From assembly GCF_001696615.3 (NCBI RefSeq), contig NZ_CP032279.1, forward strand, positions 310,001-374,000: a stretch of 64,000 nt of DNA, given 5' to 3'. The position numbers and the translations under genes are program-made. Each line of letters starts with the position of its first letter. Positions within the stretch are counted from its first letter, which is position 1. This document shows positions 43,998 to 52,484 of this stretch, piece after piece. The DNA is from Acinetobacter sp. WCHAc010034 (GTDB lineage Bacteria > Pseudomonadota > Gammaproteobacteria > Pseudomonadales > Moraxellaceae). The notes below the pieces were generated by a model. It had not been told where the DNA came from. It worked only from the letters and a program-made list of their open reading frames with translations, and searched no databases.

Positions 43998-44792
43998 TTA
44001 AATTTCCGCATAGCTGCCCGTGCCTTCCGGCCACGGCGAAAGCAGCTCAAAGCCGTCATCGGTCACCGCAACCATATGCTCCCACTGCGCCGACCATGAA
44101 CGGTCTGCAGTCACCACAGTCCAGCCGTCTTTCAGTTCCTTGGTGCGCGCCTTGCCGGCATTCACCATCGGCTCAATGGTAAACACCATGCCTTTTTTCA
44201 GCTTCACGCCTTGGCCCGGCTGGCCATAGTGCAGCACGCTCGGCTGCTCGTGGTAAATCTTGCCGATGCCGTGCCCGCAGTATTCGCGCACAATCGTATA
44301 GCCTTCGCGCTGCGCCACCGTTTGAATCGCATAGCCGATATCGCCCAGCGTTGCGCCCGGCTTGACGGCATGTATGCCGGCCACCATGGCTTCATAGGTG
44401 GTTTCAACCAGGCGCTTGGCTTCAGGCTGAACCGCGCCGACATAGTACATGCGGCTGGTGTCGCCAAAATAGCCGTCTTTAACAATCGCCACATCAATAT
44501 TGATGATGTCGCCGTCTTTTAACACCGTTTTCGCCGACGGAATACCGTGGCAGACGACCTCATTCGGCGAAATGCAGGTGGTTTTGGTATAGCCGTAATA
44601 GCCCACGTTTGCAGGAATGATCTTTAACGTATTGACAATAAAGTCATTGCAGATGTCGTCCAGATATTCAGTCGTTACACCCGGCTTGACATGCTCCCCG
44701 ATCATTTCCAAAACCTGCGCAGCCAAACGCCCCGAAATGCGGAGCTTTTCGATGTCCTGCTCAGTTTTAATCGTGATATTGGAAGCCTTCAT
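43998..44792 (-). CDS. map: Type I methionine aminopeptidase
   Basis: The protein is 264 aa from ATG 44792 (MKASNITIKTEQDIEKLR). Metal ligands are visible: two Asp in INIDVAIVKDGYFGDTSRMYYVG (about 96-118), His in CGHGIGKIYHEQP (about 171-183), and Glu in FTIEPMVN (about 204) and in the QWEHMVAVTD region (about 235). It removes initiator Met from nascent proteins. A GAGGGTG ribosome site lies at normal distance; the longer frame to 44897 is basic and non-conserved. It has its own promoter region divergent from brnQ. Confidence 0.96.
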   Translation of the reverse strand: MKASNITIKTEQDIEKLRISGRLAAQVLEMIGEHVKPGVTTEYLDDICNDFIVNTLKIIPANVGYYGYTKTTCISPNEVVCHGIPSAKTVLKDGDIINIDVAIVKDGYFGDTSRMYYVGAVQPEAKRLVETTYEAMVAGIHAVKPGATLGDIGYAIQTVAQREGYTIVREYCGHGIGKIYHEQPSVLHYGQPGQGVKLKKGMVFTIEPMVNAGKARTKELKDGWTVVTADRSWSAQWEHMVAVTDDGFELLSPWPEGTGSYAEI

Positions 44793-45138
44793 TGCAACAC
44801 CCTCAGATAAGATGCTGCTGATTATAGACCTTTTAAATCTTTTTTGCGCGCCCGGCCCGCGCGATTGCGCCCGCAAGGCAGCCTCCCGCCTGCGCAATTT
44901 GCAGGCAATTGAACCGGCATCATAAAAACCCGTAAAAATAGCGCAAACCCATATTTTATAATATGTTTTTATATTTCATGCCGATAATCAACCATCTACA
45001 TCAAACAGAATTTTATTTTCCGATATATTGATTTTTAATATTATAAAAAAAATTAATAAGATCCATAAAATAAACTCCAAAAATCATTGCAATTGCACTA
45101 AAATTGCCTCTTTTAGCCGATTCTCCTCCCTTAATTTT
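44793..45138. other. Intergenic region between divergent map and brnQ
   Basis: These 346 bp are AT-rich in the right half. A 6-bp palindrome CATATT-TTAT-AATATG occurs at 44950-44965 and may be part of a promoter or operator for brnQ. There is no obvious leader peptide rich in Leu, Ile or Val, and no RNA gene is recognised. Confidence 0.35.
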
Positions 45139-46431
45139 ATGACAAATCTCCGTACCAGAGATATTGTTGCCCTAGGTTTTATGACCTTCGCGCTGTTCAT
45201 TGGCGCAGGCAACATTATCTTTCCACCGATTGTGGCTCAGCAAGCCGGTGAACATGTCTGGCTGGCTGCTTTAGGTTTCTTAATCACCGCAGTTGGCCTG
45301 CCTGTTATCACCATTGTGGCGTTATCCCGCGTAGAAGGTTCCATTCAGCTGCTAAGCTCCCCGCTTGGCAAAGCTGCCAGCATTCTGCTGACAGTCGTCT
45401 GCTACCTGGCGGTAGGGCCTTTATTCGCTACACCGCGTACCGCAACCGTTTCTTATGAAATCGGTTTTTCTTCCTACTTTGGCGACTCATCCAGCAGCCT
45501 GCTGATTTACAGCATTGTCTACTTTGCGCTGGTGACGGCGGTCTGCCTGTATCCAAACAAAATTTTAGACACCGTCGGCTACTTCCTTTCGCCATTGAAA
45601 ATTCTGGCTCTGGTGGTTTTAGGCATTTCCGCCTTCTTAATTCCAACCGGTGATGTGCCGCCTGCAATTGACAACTATGTCAGCAGCCCTGTTTCTGAAG
45701 GCATCGTCAACGGCTACCTGACCATGGACACCTTAGGCGCGCTGGTCTTCGGCATTGTGATTGTAAAAGCCATTACATCGCGCGGCGTAACCGACAAAAA
45801 ACTGGTAACGAAATATGCGGTGATTGCCAGCATCATTTCCGGCATCGGCTTGACGCTGGTCTATGTCAGCCTGTTTAAACTGGGCATGGGCAGCCATGAA
45901 TATGCTCCAAATGCAGCCAACGGCGCAGTGATCCTGCATGCCTATGTGCAGCACGCATTTGGCGATATGGGCGCGTATTTCCTCTCTGCAATGATTTTCA
46001 TTGCCTGCATGGTAACTGCTATTGGCCTCACCTGCGCCTGCGCGGAATACTTCTCCAACCTGACTAAAATTCCTTACAAGATCTTTGTCTTCATTTTAGT
46101 CGGCTTCTCCCTGCTGATTTCAAACTTAGGCCTGACCAAGCTGATTGCGGTTTCTGTACCGGTTTTAAGCGCAATTTATCCGCCGGCGATTGCCGTGATT
46201 CTGCTGAGCTTCTGCACAAAATTCTGGAACCAGCCATCGCGCGTGATGATGCCTGTTACAGCGGTTGCGCTTATTTTCGGCATTTTTGACGGAATGAAAG
46301 TTGCCGGTTTTGATGACGTATTGCCTGCATTCCTGCAGAACTTGCCGCTGAATGAGCAAAGCTTAGCGTGGTTTATTCCATCTGTGATTGTTCTTGTGAT
46401 TGCTGCAGTGATTGACAAAGCTAGAAAATAA
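45139..46431 (+). CDS. brnQ: Branched-chain amino acid transport carrier BrnQ
   Basis: The protein is 430 aa from ATG 45139 (MTNLRTRDIVALGFMTFALF), with twelve predicted membrane helices and the LIVCS signature IGAGNIIFPP near residue 21 plus the conserved GVTDKK and TCACAEYF segments. It is a sodium-coupled symporter for leucine, isoleucine and valine. The ribosome site is poor (CTCCCTTAATTTT before the ATG). An upstream in-frame extension to 45028 is Lys/Asn-rich and unlikely to be translated. Confidence 0.94.
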   Translation: MTNLRTRDIVALGFMTFALFIGAGNIIFPPIVAQQAGEHVWLAALGFLITAVGLPVITIVALSRVEGSIQLLSSPLGKAASILLTVVCYLAVGPLFATPRTATVSYEIGFSSYFGDSSSSLLIYSIVYFALVTAVCLYPNKILDTVGYFLSPLKILALVVLGISAFLIPTGDVPPAIDNYVSSPVSEGIVNGYLTMDTLGALVFGIVIVKAITSRGVTDKKLVTKYAVIASIISGIGLTLVYVSLFKLGMGSHEYAPNAANGAVILHAYVQHAFGDMGAYFLSAMIFIACMVTAIGLTCACAEYFSNLTKIPYKIFVFILVGFSLLISNLGLTKLIAVSVPVLSAIYPPAIAVILLSFCTKFWNQPSRVMMPVTAVALIFGIFDGMKVAGFDDVLPAFLQNLPLNEQSLAWFIPSVIVLVIAAVIDKARK

Positions 46432-46982
46432 CCTTCCAGCGATGCGCCTAAAATCTGATTTTTACCCAAATGACGATTTTACGATGACCAATAATTGCTA
46501 TGTTTTATCCAAATGTGCTTTTATTTGTCTCACTGTATCGGCGGCAGCGCCATATTCTGAAGCGGCCAGATTCCAGCCGCCAGCTGTTGCCAAAATAACG
46601 CGGCCTGCAGCGCCTGATCCCAAAATAATTAAAATTCAATTACCTTAGTCCAAACAACGCTTACATTTCCTCCATTCTTTCTGCGCAGTCAGCGCCTAGA
46701 CTATTCCGTTCCGCAAAATTATGCTCTTGGCATACATATTGCTTGCCTTATTACAGGCGGATATTGCATTGATTTTTCTCAATCTAACCCATAGCGCGCC
46801 AATATATGCAGTATTTACCAAATTAATAATGGTATTATGTATAGACTATGATCTAACATAGATATATGACAAAATAATGACATTTACTATTGAAATGCTT
46901 TTGAATAAGCAGTAAAACTGTAAATGTAATGCTTACTGGAACAATCAGGTTTCAGCAGTAAACAACAAAAGGAGGGGTGGAG
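46432..46982. other. 551-bp intergenic region upstream of a small membrane protein
   Basis: The left part has a weak 54-codon frame at 46484-46648 (MTNNCYVLSKCAFICLTVSA...) with no ribosome site, which I do not accept as a gene. The right part is strongly AT-rich with several possible -10 elements near 46830-46870 and should hold the promoter of the gene at 46983. No hairpin terminator after brnQ was seen. Confidence 0.35.
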
Positions 46983-47222
46983 ATGTTATCAATACATTTC
47001 AATAAAGAATTCTTCATTAACGCTCTAAAAGCCAATAAGAATATGGTGACTTTTTTAAGCACCACTATTGCGCTGATGCTTACGTTATTGCTTCAAGGCT
47101 TAATGCAGGGAAACTTAAGGCTTGAATACTTTGGCTATGCGCTGATTGTCTCATTCGCTTTCTTCCTCTGGGCGGCGATTGATGAAAAGTACCGCAAGCA
47201 GAAAAACACCGATTACTTCTAA
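46983..47222 (+). CDS. Small membrane protein, function unknown
   Basis: The 79-aa protein begins MLSIHFNKEFFINALKANKN and has two hydrophobic helices (about 23-42 and 49-66) and a basic end (EKYRKQKNTDYF). The ATG at 46983 is placed 8 nt after AAAGGAGG, an almost perfect Shine-Dalgarno, so the in-frame GTG at 46977 can be excluded. No family is recognised. It is alone, with long AT-rich flanks and a perfect hairpin just downstream. Confidence 0.75.
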   Translation: MLSIHFNKEFFINALKANKNMVTFLSTTIALMLTLLLQGLMQGNLRLEYFGYALIVSFAFFLWAAIDEKYRKQKNTDYF

Positions 47223-47230
47223 GATAAGAC

Positions 47231-47254
47231 AGATGGATGATCCGTCATCCATCT
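47231..47254. repeat. Perfect 10-bp hairpin after the small membrane protein gene
   Basis: AGATGGATGA-TCCG-TCATCCATCT is a perfect inverted repeat 8 nt after the stop codon of the gene at 46983. It is followed by an A-run rather than a T-run, so it is not a standard terminator for that gene; it may protect the 3' end. Confidence 0.6.
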
Positions 47255-47410
47255 AAAAAAAGCGCAATAAACTCAAACTCCAAAGCTTTCCGCAAAAATC
47301 TGCAGGCCTAAACCTGCATTCCTGAAAACACAAATCTCATAAGCATCCTCTTAAAGATGCCACTTAGCCGCTGCCCCATTTTAAAGCAGACTCTGCGCCC
47401 GCATTTCAGG

Positions 47411-47875
47411 CTATGCATAAAAATTCCAGCCCGTTCCCAGCAGCAACAGCGCTGTCGCCCCGACTTCTCCCGCAATCAGCAGCAGCATCGCGCCTGTCAT
47501 CATCCAGTTCGGCAAAGTCATTTTTGCACCCAGCCGGTGCGGCGTTTTAAACTGATTGGAAGTATCCTGCAGCCAGCCGTGCAGCGCATAGCTTAAAATT
47601 GAAAAAGAGAAAAACACCAGATTGATGGCCACGCACAGCAGATTCAGCCAGGCCGAAAAAGCCGAAAAATAAGCCAAAACCGCCAGAATCAGCGAGGCTG
47701 GCGCATACAGCAGGCTGCTCCGGTGCGCAATATCTACATAATAGTGCGCGCGGGACTGCACGGATTGCCGGATCTGCCAGTATTTCCAGACGCCTGTCAG
47801 CATGCCTGTCCACAGGAAAATTCCGCTGAAAAGAACCGCCAGCTTTACCGCTGCGGTGAATTGCGCTGCATCCAT
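47411..47875 (-). CDS. Conserved membrane protein, function unknown
   Basis: The 154-aa protein has four predicted helices (about 8-28, 53-75, 77-97 and 126-148) and a short loop with HYYVDIAHRSS between the first two. I do not recognise a family. The two histidines in the loop and the four-helix layout are reminiscent of small heme or quinone-interacting membrane proteins, but nothing supports that further. It is divergent from the hydrolase at 47999. Confidence 0.65.
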   Translation of the reverse strand: MDAAQFTAAVKLAVLFSGIFLWTGMLTGVWKYWQIRQSVQSRAHYYVDIAHRSSLLYAPASLILAVLAYFSAFSAWLNLLCVAINLVFFSFSILSYALHGWLQDTSNQFKTPHRLGAKMTLPNWMMTGAMLLLIAGEVGATALLLLGTGWNFYA

Positions 47876-47998
47876 ATCGTTCTATATTTCCCTTTGCATA
47901 TTGAAATCCGCGCTGACTTTAAAGTCACAAACTCATCAAGTTTCTTTTTGGAACCTGTGTAAAGTAACAGCGATAAGATCAACTTTTTATGAATAATT

Positions 47999-48859
47999 AT
48001 GTCTCAATTTGAAGCATTTACCCTGACCTGTAAAGACGGCTACAGCTTAAGCGCCCGCTTTTACGCGCAGCGCGGCGCAAACCTGAACAGCCTGCCGGTG
48101 CTGATCTGCCCTGCAACCGGCATTACCAAGCAGTTCTACCACAGCTTTGCAGCCTGGCTCAGCGAACAAGGATACAATGTTCTGGTGTTTGATTTCCGCG
48201 GCATTGGCGACTCACTGCACGGGCCATTAAGCCAATCCAGCGCCAGCATTGTGCAGTGGGGCCAGCTGGACATTCCGGCAGCCATTGACACGCTGTTAAA
48301 TAAAACCGGCGCGCAGCAGGTGATTCTGCTGGGCCACAGCGCCGGCGGGCAGCTGCTGGGCATTGTTCCAAACCATCACAAAGTGGCCAAAGTCATTGCC
48401 GTTTCAGGCTCCACCGGCCATGTCAAAAACCTGAAAGGCCGCACCAAGCTGCTGGCGCCGGTCATGTTCAAGGCGATTTTCCCTGTGGCGCGCCTAACCC
48501 TCGGCTACGGGCCAACCAATGCAATCGGCATGGGCGAAAACCTGCCCAAAGATGTTGCCCGCCAGTGGGCGCAGTTCTGCAGCAGGCCGGGCTATGTCAT
48601 CAACGCCATTGGCCGAACCGTGCATGAAGATTTCCATGCCGCGGTGCAGGCGCCGATTACCGCGCTGTGGTCTTCAGATGATGAGATTGCCACCGAAGCC
48701 AATGTCAAAGACCTGCTGCGCCTGTACCCGAATGCGCCAACCGCCATGATTGAGCTGAAGCCCGCCGAATACGGCCATAAAGGTATTGGCCATATGCTGA
48801 TGTTCAAAACTTCGCATCAAAACCTGTGGCCTGCAATTGCAGCCCAGCTGCAGGCTTAA
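47999..48859 (+). CDS. Alpha/beta hydrolase (serine aminopeptidase/lipase-like)
   Basis: The 286-aa protein has the fold's standard elements: PVLICPATGITKQFY (oxyanion region, about 32-46), FDFRGIGDS (about 63), nucleophile LGHSAGGQLLG (about 109-119), an acid in LWSSDDEIA and the His in YGHKGIGHM (about 259). The hydrolase is cytoplasmic, since no signal peptide is present. The substrate is unknown. It is followed by a strong terminator, so it is a single transcription unit. Confidence 0.86.
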   Translation: MSQFEAFTLTCKDGYSLSARFYAQRGANLNSLPVLICPATGITKQFYHSFAAWLSEQGYNVLVFDFRGIGDSLHGPLSQSSASIVQWGQLDIPAAIDTLLNKTGAQQVILLGHSAGGQLLGIVPNHHKVAKVIAVSGSTGHVKNLKGRTKLLAPVMFKAIFPVARLTLGYGPTNAIGMGENLPKDVARQWAQFCSRPGYVINAIGRTVHEDFHAAVQAPITALWSSDDEIATEANVKDLLRLYPNAPTAMIELKPAEYGHKGIGHMLMFKTSHQNLWPAIAAQLQA

Positions 48860-48888
48860 TGCAGCCCATATACCCGGCCCAGTGACCC

Positions 48889-48927
48889 GCCAGCCAAGCC
48901 CGCAATGCGCTTGGCTGGCTTTCTTTT
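48889..48927 (+). terminator. Terminator downstream of the alpha/beta hydrolase
   Basis: GCCAGCCAAGC and GCTTGGCTGGC form a perfect 11-bp stem (48889-48899, 48909-48919) with a 9-nt loop and a following T-rich tract. Confidence 0.9.
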
Positions 48928-49034
48928 CGCCGCCAAACCCCGTAATTTGGGCAAAAAACGCGCCTATTGATAAATTTAATTTTATTAATAGATAAATAAA
49001 TATTATATTTCCATCACGAATTTTTATTAAGTCA

Positions 49035-49065
49035 TAGCGCATGCATTTTCGCACTGCATGCGCTA
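49035..49065 (+). promoter_or_regulatory. Perfect 11-bp inverted repeat in the leader of the permease gene
   Basis: TAGCGCATGCA and TGCATGCGCTA flank a 9-nt loop and end 14 nt before the permease start codon. The element could be an operator or an RNA hairpin close to the ribosome site. There is no T-run, so it is not a terminator. Confidence 0.6.
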
Positions 49066-49079
49066 GAGATGGATGAATC

Positions 49080-50444
49080 ATGTCTGCACAACAGCAACGC
49101 CAGCTTAAGCATGGGCTGAGCAACCGCCATATCCAGCTGATTGCTTTAGGCGGCTCTATCGGTACGGGCCTATTTTTAGGCATTTCTCAAACCATTAAAC
49201 TGGCTGGCCCCTCGGTTATTTTCGGCTACGCGCTCGCGGGTTTAATTGCATTCTTTATGATGCGCCAGCTGGGCGAAATGGTGGTGGAGGAACCTGTCAG
49301 CGGCTCTTTCAGCCATTTTGCCTATAAGTTCTGGAGCCCATTTGCCGGCTTTATGTCCGGCTGGAATTACTGGGTGCTGAACGTTCTGGTCTGCATGGCG
49401 GAGCTCAGCGCAATCGGCCTGTATGTGCAGTACTGGTGGCCTGAAATTCCCACCTGGATTTCTGCGCTCGGCTTCTTTGTGCTGATCAATGCCATTAACC
49501 TGCTGCATGTCAAAGTCTTTGGCGAAACAGAATTTTTATTCTCCATGATTAAAATTTTGGCCATCATCGGCATGATTGCTTACGGCGCATGGCTGCTGGC
49601 CAGCGGCCAAGGCGGCGAAACTGCATCAATTTCCAACTTATGGGCCTTAGGCGGCTTCTTCCCCAACGGCATTTCCGGCCTGATCATGGCCATGGCGATC
49701 ATCATGTTTTCCTTTGGCGGAATTGAGCTGGTCGGCATCGCCGCTACCGAAACCAAAGACCCGACCACAACCATTCCTAAAGCCGTCAACCAGATTGTTT
49801 ACCGGGTTTTGCTGTTTTATGTGCTGACGATTATCGTCCTGCTCTCGCTGTTTCCGTGGAATCAAATTGCGGAAGGCGGCAGCCCCTTTGTGCTGATTTT
49901 TGACTCTCTGGGCAGCCAAGGCGTAGCGACTGTGCTGAATTTTGTGGTGTTAACCGCGGCGATTTCCGTCTATAACGGCACCAGCTACGGCACCAGCCGC
50001 ATGCTTTTGGGTCTGGCGGAACAGGGCAATGCCCCGCAGTTTTTAAAGAAAATTAACCGGCGCGGCATTCCTTACGCAGCGATTTTATGCTCTGCGCTGG
50101 TGACTTTGCTGTGCGTGGTGCTGAATTACGTATTCCCGGAAAAAGCCTTTAAGCTGCTGATGAGCTTGGTGGTTTCAGCGATTGTGATTAACTGGATGAT
50201 GCTGGCGCTGACCCATCTGAAGTTCAAGCAGCGCATGCTGGCGCTGAAAAAGCCGACCCTGTTCCCTGCGCTGATTTATCCTTTCAGCAATTACATCTGC
50301 ATTGCATTTATGCTGGGCATTTTAGCGGTAATGTGGCTGACGCCGGACATGCGCATTGCGGTCGCGCTGATTCCGTTTTGGATTGGCTGCCTGACCTTGA
50401 CTTACTGGCTTAAGCAGAGGCAAGTGAAGCAGCAAGCGCAATAG
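49080..50444 (+). CDS. Amino acid permease, AroP/ProY family (APC superfamily)
   Basis: The 454-aa protein with twelve predicted helices opens with LKHGLSNRHIQLIALGGSIG followed by TGLFLG, the signature of the AroP/PheP/ProY/GabP group, and contains RQLGEMVVEEPVSGSF (about 62-77) and SFGGIELVGIAATE (about 210). These are proton-coupled importers for aromatic, proline or related amino acids; the exact substrate cannot be told. The Lrp-type regulator at 50661, in the same direction, could control it. Confidence 0.9.
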   Translation: MSAQQQRQLKHGLSNRHIQLIALGGSIGTGLFLGISQTIKLAGPSVIFGYALAGLIAFFMMRQLGEMVVEEPVSGSFSHFAYKFWSPFAGFMSGWNYWVLNVLVCMAELSAIGLYVQYWWPEIPTWISALGFFVLINAINLLHVKVFGETEFLFSMIKILAIIGMIAYGAWLLASGQGGETASISNLWALGGFFPNGISGLIMAMAIIMFSFGGIELVGIAATETKDPTTTIPKAVNQIVYRVLLFYVLTIIVLLSLFPWNQIAEGGSPFVLIFDSLGSQGVATVLNFVVLTAAISVYNGTSYGTSRMLLGLAEQGNAPQFLKKINRRGIPYAAILCSALVTLLCVVLNYVFPEKAFKLLMSLVVSAIVINWMMLALTHLKFKQRMLALKKPTLFPALIYPFSNYICIAFMLGILAVMWLTPDMRIAVALIPFWIGCLTLTYWLKQRQVKQQAQ

Positions 50445-50452
50445 ATAAGTTT

Positions 50453-50501
50453 GCAGACAGCGCCGTTAAAGGGCACCCTTCCCCTTAAAGGCGCTGTCTG
50501 C
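50453..50501. repeat. 12-bp perfect inverted repeat downstream of the permease
   Basis: GCAGACAGCGCC (50453-50464) pairs with GGCGCTGTCTGC (50490-50501); the 25-nt interior is also partly self-complementary (TTAAAGG/CCTTAA). It starts 9 nt after the permease stop. No T-run follows, so it may be a 3'-end stabiliser or a factor-independent terminator of weak type. Confidence 0.6.
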
Positions 50502-50660
50502 GCATCAAAGCCAATCTCCCAAATGGCTTTGACTGAATAAGCTTATTGTAGCCATGGCCCGCCCCAAATGTTTCTCTTTTATTTGCTGGTTTTCTAGAAT
50601 TATCAGGAAATATTTTCACAAAATACGCCTTATAAAGAAAATTATTCTCAGGAATACCTC

Positions 50661-51146
50661 ATGAATGACAGTCGCCACGCTTTAGATAAAATTGACCGCC
50701 GCATTTTGTCTGAACTCCGGCAAGACGGCCGCCTGACCGTAACCCAGCTGGCTGAAAAAGTCGGCCTCTCCTCTTCGCCCTGCTGGACGCGCTTGAAGCG
50801 GCTGGAAAATTCAAAGATTATTGAAGGCTATACCGCCAACATCAATCCGAAAGCCATTGGCATTAATGAGCTGTTCTTTATTGAAATTACGCTGGAACGC
50901 CATGATGACGAAATTCTGGAGCAGTTCAGCGATACGCTGGCGCATATGCCGGAAGTAGTGGAGGCGCATCTGGTGACCGGCGACTATGATTATTTAGTCA
51001 AAGTGGCGGTGAAAAATGCCGAGCACTATGAGCGCTTTCTGCGGAAAAATTTATACTCCATGAAAGGCATCCGCCACACCCGCTCCATCTTCGCGCTGCG
51101 GCCTTTGAAGCAGGCCAACAGCGCCGACCTGCTGATGATTGAATAA
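50661..51146 (+). CDS. Lrp/AsnC-family transcriptional regulator
   Basis: The 161-aa protein has the asnC-type HTH (LTVTQLAEKVGLSSSPCWTRL, about 24-44) preceded by LDKIDRRILSELRQDGR, and the C-terminal RAM ligand-binding domain with VTGDYDYLVKVAVKN (about 102-116). Such regulators respond to amino acids and often control a neighbouring transporter; the permease upstream is a natural candidate. It is probably expressed from its own promoter in the 216-bp gap. Confidence 0.92.
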   Translation: MNDSRHALDKIDRRILSELRQDGRLTVTQLAEKVGLSSSPCWTRLKRLENSKIIEGYTANINPKAIGINELFFIEITLERHDDEILEQFSDTLAHMPEVVEAHLVTGDYDYLVKVAVKNAEHYERFLRKNLYSMKGIRHTRSIFALRPLKQANSADLLMIE

Positions 51147-51158
51147 TCAGCTGAATAA

Positions 51159-51935
51159 TCAGGCGATGCGGCTTTTCGCATGCTTCGGGCGGTATGCGAT
51201 AATCGATACCGTCCCCTTGCCCGGGTATTTGGTCATTTCAAAATCACTGCTCAGCTTTTCAACAATTTGCGGAATTTTTTGATAGCCGTAGCTTCTCGGG
51301 TCAAAATCCGGCTTGACCCGCTTTAAGAAATTTCCGACAGCGGCGATATTCACCCAGCCCTCATCATCCTGATACTGCTCCCAAGCCTTATTCAAAAATG
51401 AAACCAGCGTTTGAATATCCTTCAGCTTTTCCAGTCCGGCAGGCTTATGTTCAGCATCCGCCGCGGCCGGCCCCGCAACTGCAGGCTCATCGCCTTTTAA
51501 GTTTTCGATGAAAATAAAGTCATCGCAGGCATTTCTGAAAGATAATGGCGTTTTCTGCCCGCCGACGCCAAAGACGAAAAGCTCTTCCTCGCGGATTCTG
51601 GACGCCAGCCGGGTAAAATCGCTGTCGCTGGACACCAGCGCAAATGCATCATATTTTTTGGAATAAAGCAGATCCATTGCGTCAATAATCATTGAGGCAT
51701 CTGTGGCATTTTTGCCGCTGGTGTAGGAAAACTGCTGTATCGGCTGAATAGCCAATTCATTCAGCGAGCTTTTCCAGTTTTTCAAATATTCAGATGACCA
51801 GTCGCCATAAGCCCTTTTGGTAATGACATGCCCATGCGCATTCAGCTCTTCTAAAATAACTTTAAGTTTCTTGCATTGCGTGTTGTCAGCATCAATTAAT
51901 ATGGCAATTTTTTTATGATCTTCTAAATTTTTCAT
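51159..51935 (-). CDS. NYN-domain putative RNase with C-terminal OST-HTH (LOTUS) domain
   Basis: The 258-aa protein has an N-terminal PIN-like NYN domain (about 8-150) with conserved acids in AILIDADNTQ (about 11), ATDASMIIDAMDLLY (about 77) and LVSSDSDFTRLASRIRE (about 99-115). The C-terminal segment (about 165-250) resembles the OST-HTH/LOTUS RNA-binding domain (GWVNIAAVGNFLKRVKPDFD). Family knowledge suggests an RNA-cleaving or RNA-binding role; the target is unknown. It converges with the Lrp gene, 12 nt apart. Confidence 0.88.
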   Translation of the reverse strand: MKNLEDHKKIAILIDADNTQCKKLKVILEELNAHGHVITKRAYGDWSSEYLKNWKSSLNELAIQPIQQFSYTSGKNATDASMIIDAMDLLYSKKYDAFALVSSDSDFTRLASRIREEELFVFGVGGQKTPLSFRNACDDFIFIENLKGDEPAVAGPAAADAEHKPAGLEKLKDIQTLVSFLNKAWEQYQDDEGWVNIAAVGNFLKRVKPDFDPRSYGYQKIPQIVEKLSSDFEMTKYPGKGTVSIIAYRPKHAKSRIA

Positions 51936-52095
51936 CAGGCATCCTGCAAAAGTGAAGAAAAAGCTTCAGCTCTTATATGTATATGATGAGTCTTTTATTT
52001 TCAATCATTTAAATCAAAATTTACCCGCTATGGCTGCGATACAAGCAAAAGCAAGGTGGGCTAAACCAAAAGCGCTGGCCGCTTTTCATCTTTTG

Positions 52096-52104
52096 TGCTT
52101 TAAT
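52096..52104 (+). promoter_or_regulatory. Extended -10 promoter of the putative sRNA
   Basis: TGCTTTAAT is an extended -10 (TG-N-TTTAAT). The -35 position has only a weak TGGCCG 17 nt upstream. Transcription would start near 52111, just ahead of two hairpins. Confidence 0.5.
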
Positions 52105-52110
52105 ACCCGC

Positions 52111-52182
52111 AGTATGAGATGAGCCTCTTACAGTGTGCGCCTTAGATGCGCATACGACTAGCCCCTAACCATGGGGCTTTTT
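52111..52182 (+). ncRNA. Probable small RNA with intrinsic terminator
   Basis: The segment lies between an extended -10 and a clear terminator. It contains a 7-bp hairpin (TGTGCGC / GCGCATA, 52134-52154) and a terminal stem AGCCCC / GGGGCT (52160-52178) followed by T5. There is no start codon with a ribosome site, so it is not a coding gene. The shape (about 72 nt, internal hairpin, rho-independent end) fits a bacterial sRNA. From memory it resembles short multi-copy Acinetobacter sRNAs likened to phage C4 antisense RNA; that link was not checked. Confidence 0.6.
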
Positions 52183-52384
52183 AATTTCAAAAATTAACAA
52201 CTTATAATTAATAAGCCTAATACTGGCGTAACAGCAAAGTTACCCGCAGCTATTTTTTCTTTTCTAAAACGCTTATATCATCTAAAAAAAGTGCCAGCGC
52301 TTGGACTGGAATCTACACGGAAAGCTCATTCAAAACAGCGAAACACTGCTCAAATAATGATCTTTAAACATAAGAAGTCAGTTA

Positions 52385-52420
52385 AATAGCCCAATCGGTT
52401 AGGATTGAGCTATTAAGCTT
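52385..52420. terminator. Possible terminator hairpin at the left border of the pdif array
   Basis: AATAGCCCAATC and GATTGAGCTATT form a 12-bp stem with one mismatch and a 6-nt loop; a T-rich stretch (AAGCTTTTATT) follows. It could end the minus-strand transcript of the dehydrogenase gene or a read-through from the sRNA side. Confidence 0.45.
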
Positions 52421-52456
52421 TTATTAAGCAAATGATTTATATTGGAATAAAAAAGT

Positions 52457-52484
52457 ATTGCGCATAATCCGTATTGTGGTGATT
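52457..52484 (+). other. Degenerate pdif-like XerC/XerD site, orientation C-D
   Basis: XerC-like arm ATTGCGCATAA (one difference from ATTTCGCATAA), 6-bp spacer TCCGTA, and an XerD-like arm TTGTGGTGATT (three differences from TTATGTTAATT). Its place and orientation are what a module bearing the dehydrogenase gene would need on its left side. Taken alone the match is weak. Confidence 0.45.

Noticed and set aside
46412..46648. Frame after brnQ encoding a possible small secreted peptide (MTNNCYVLSKCAFICLTVSA...)
   Set aside because: It overlaps the end of brnQ in the long form, and the short form has no ribosome site or clear cleavage site; composition is not gene-like.
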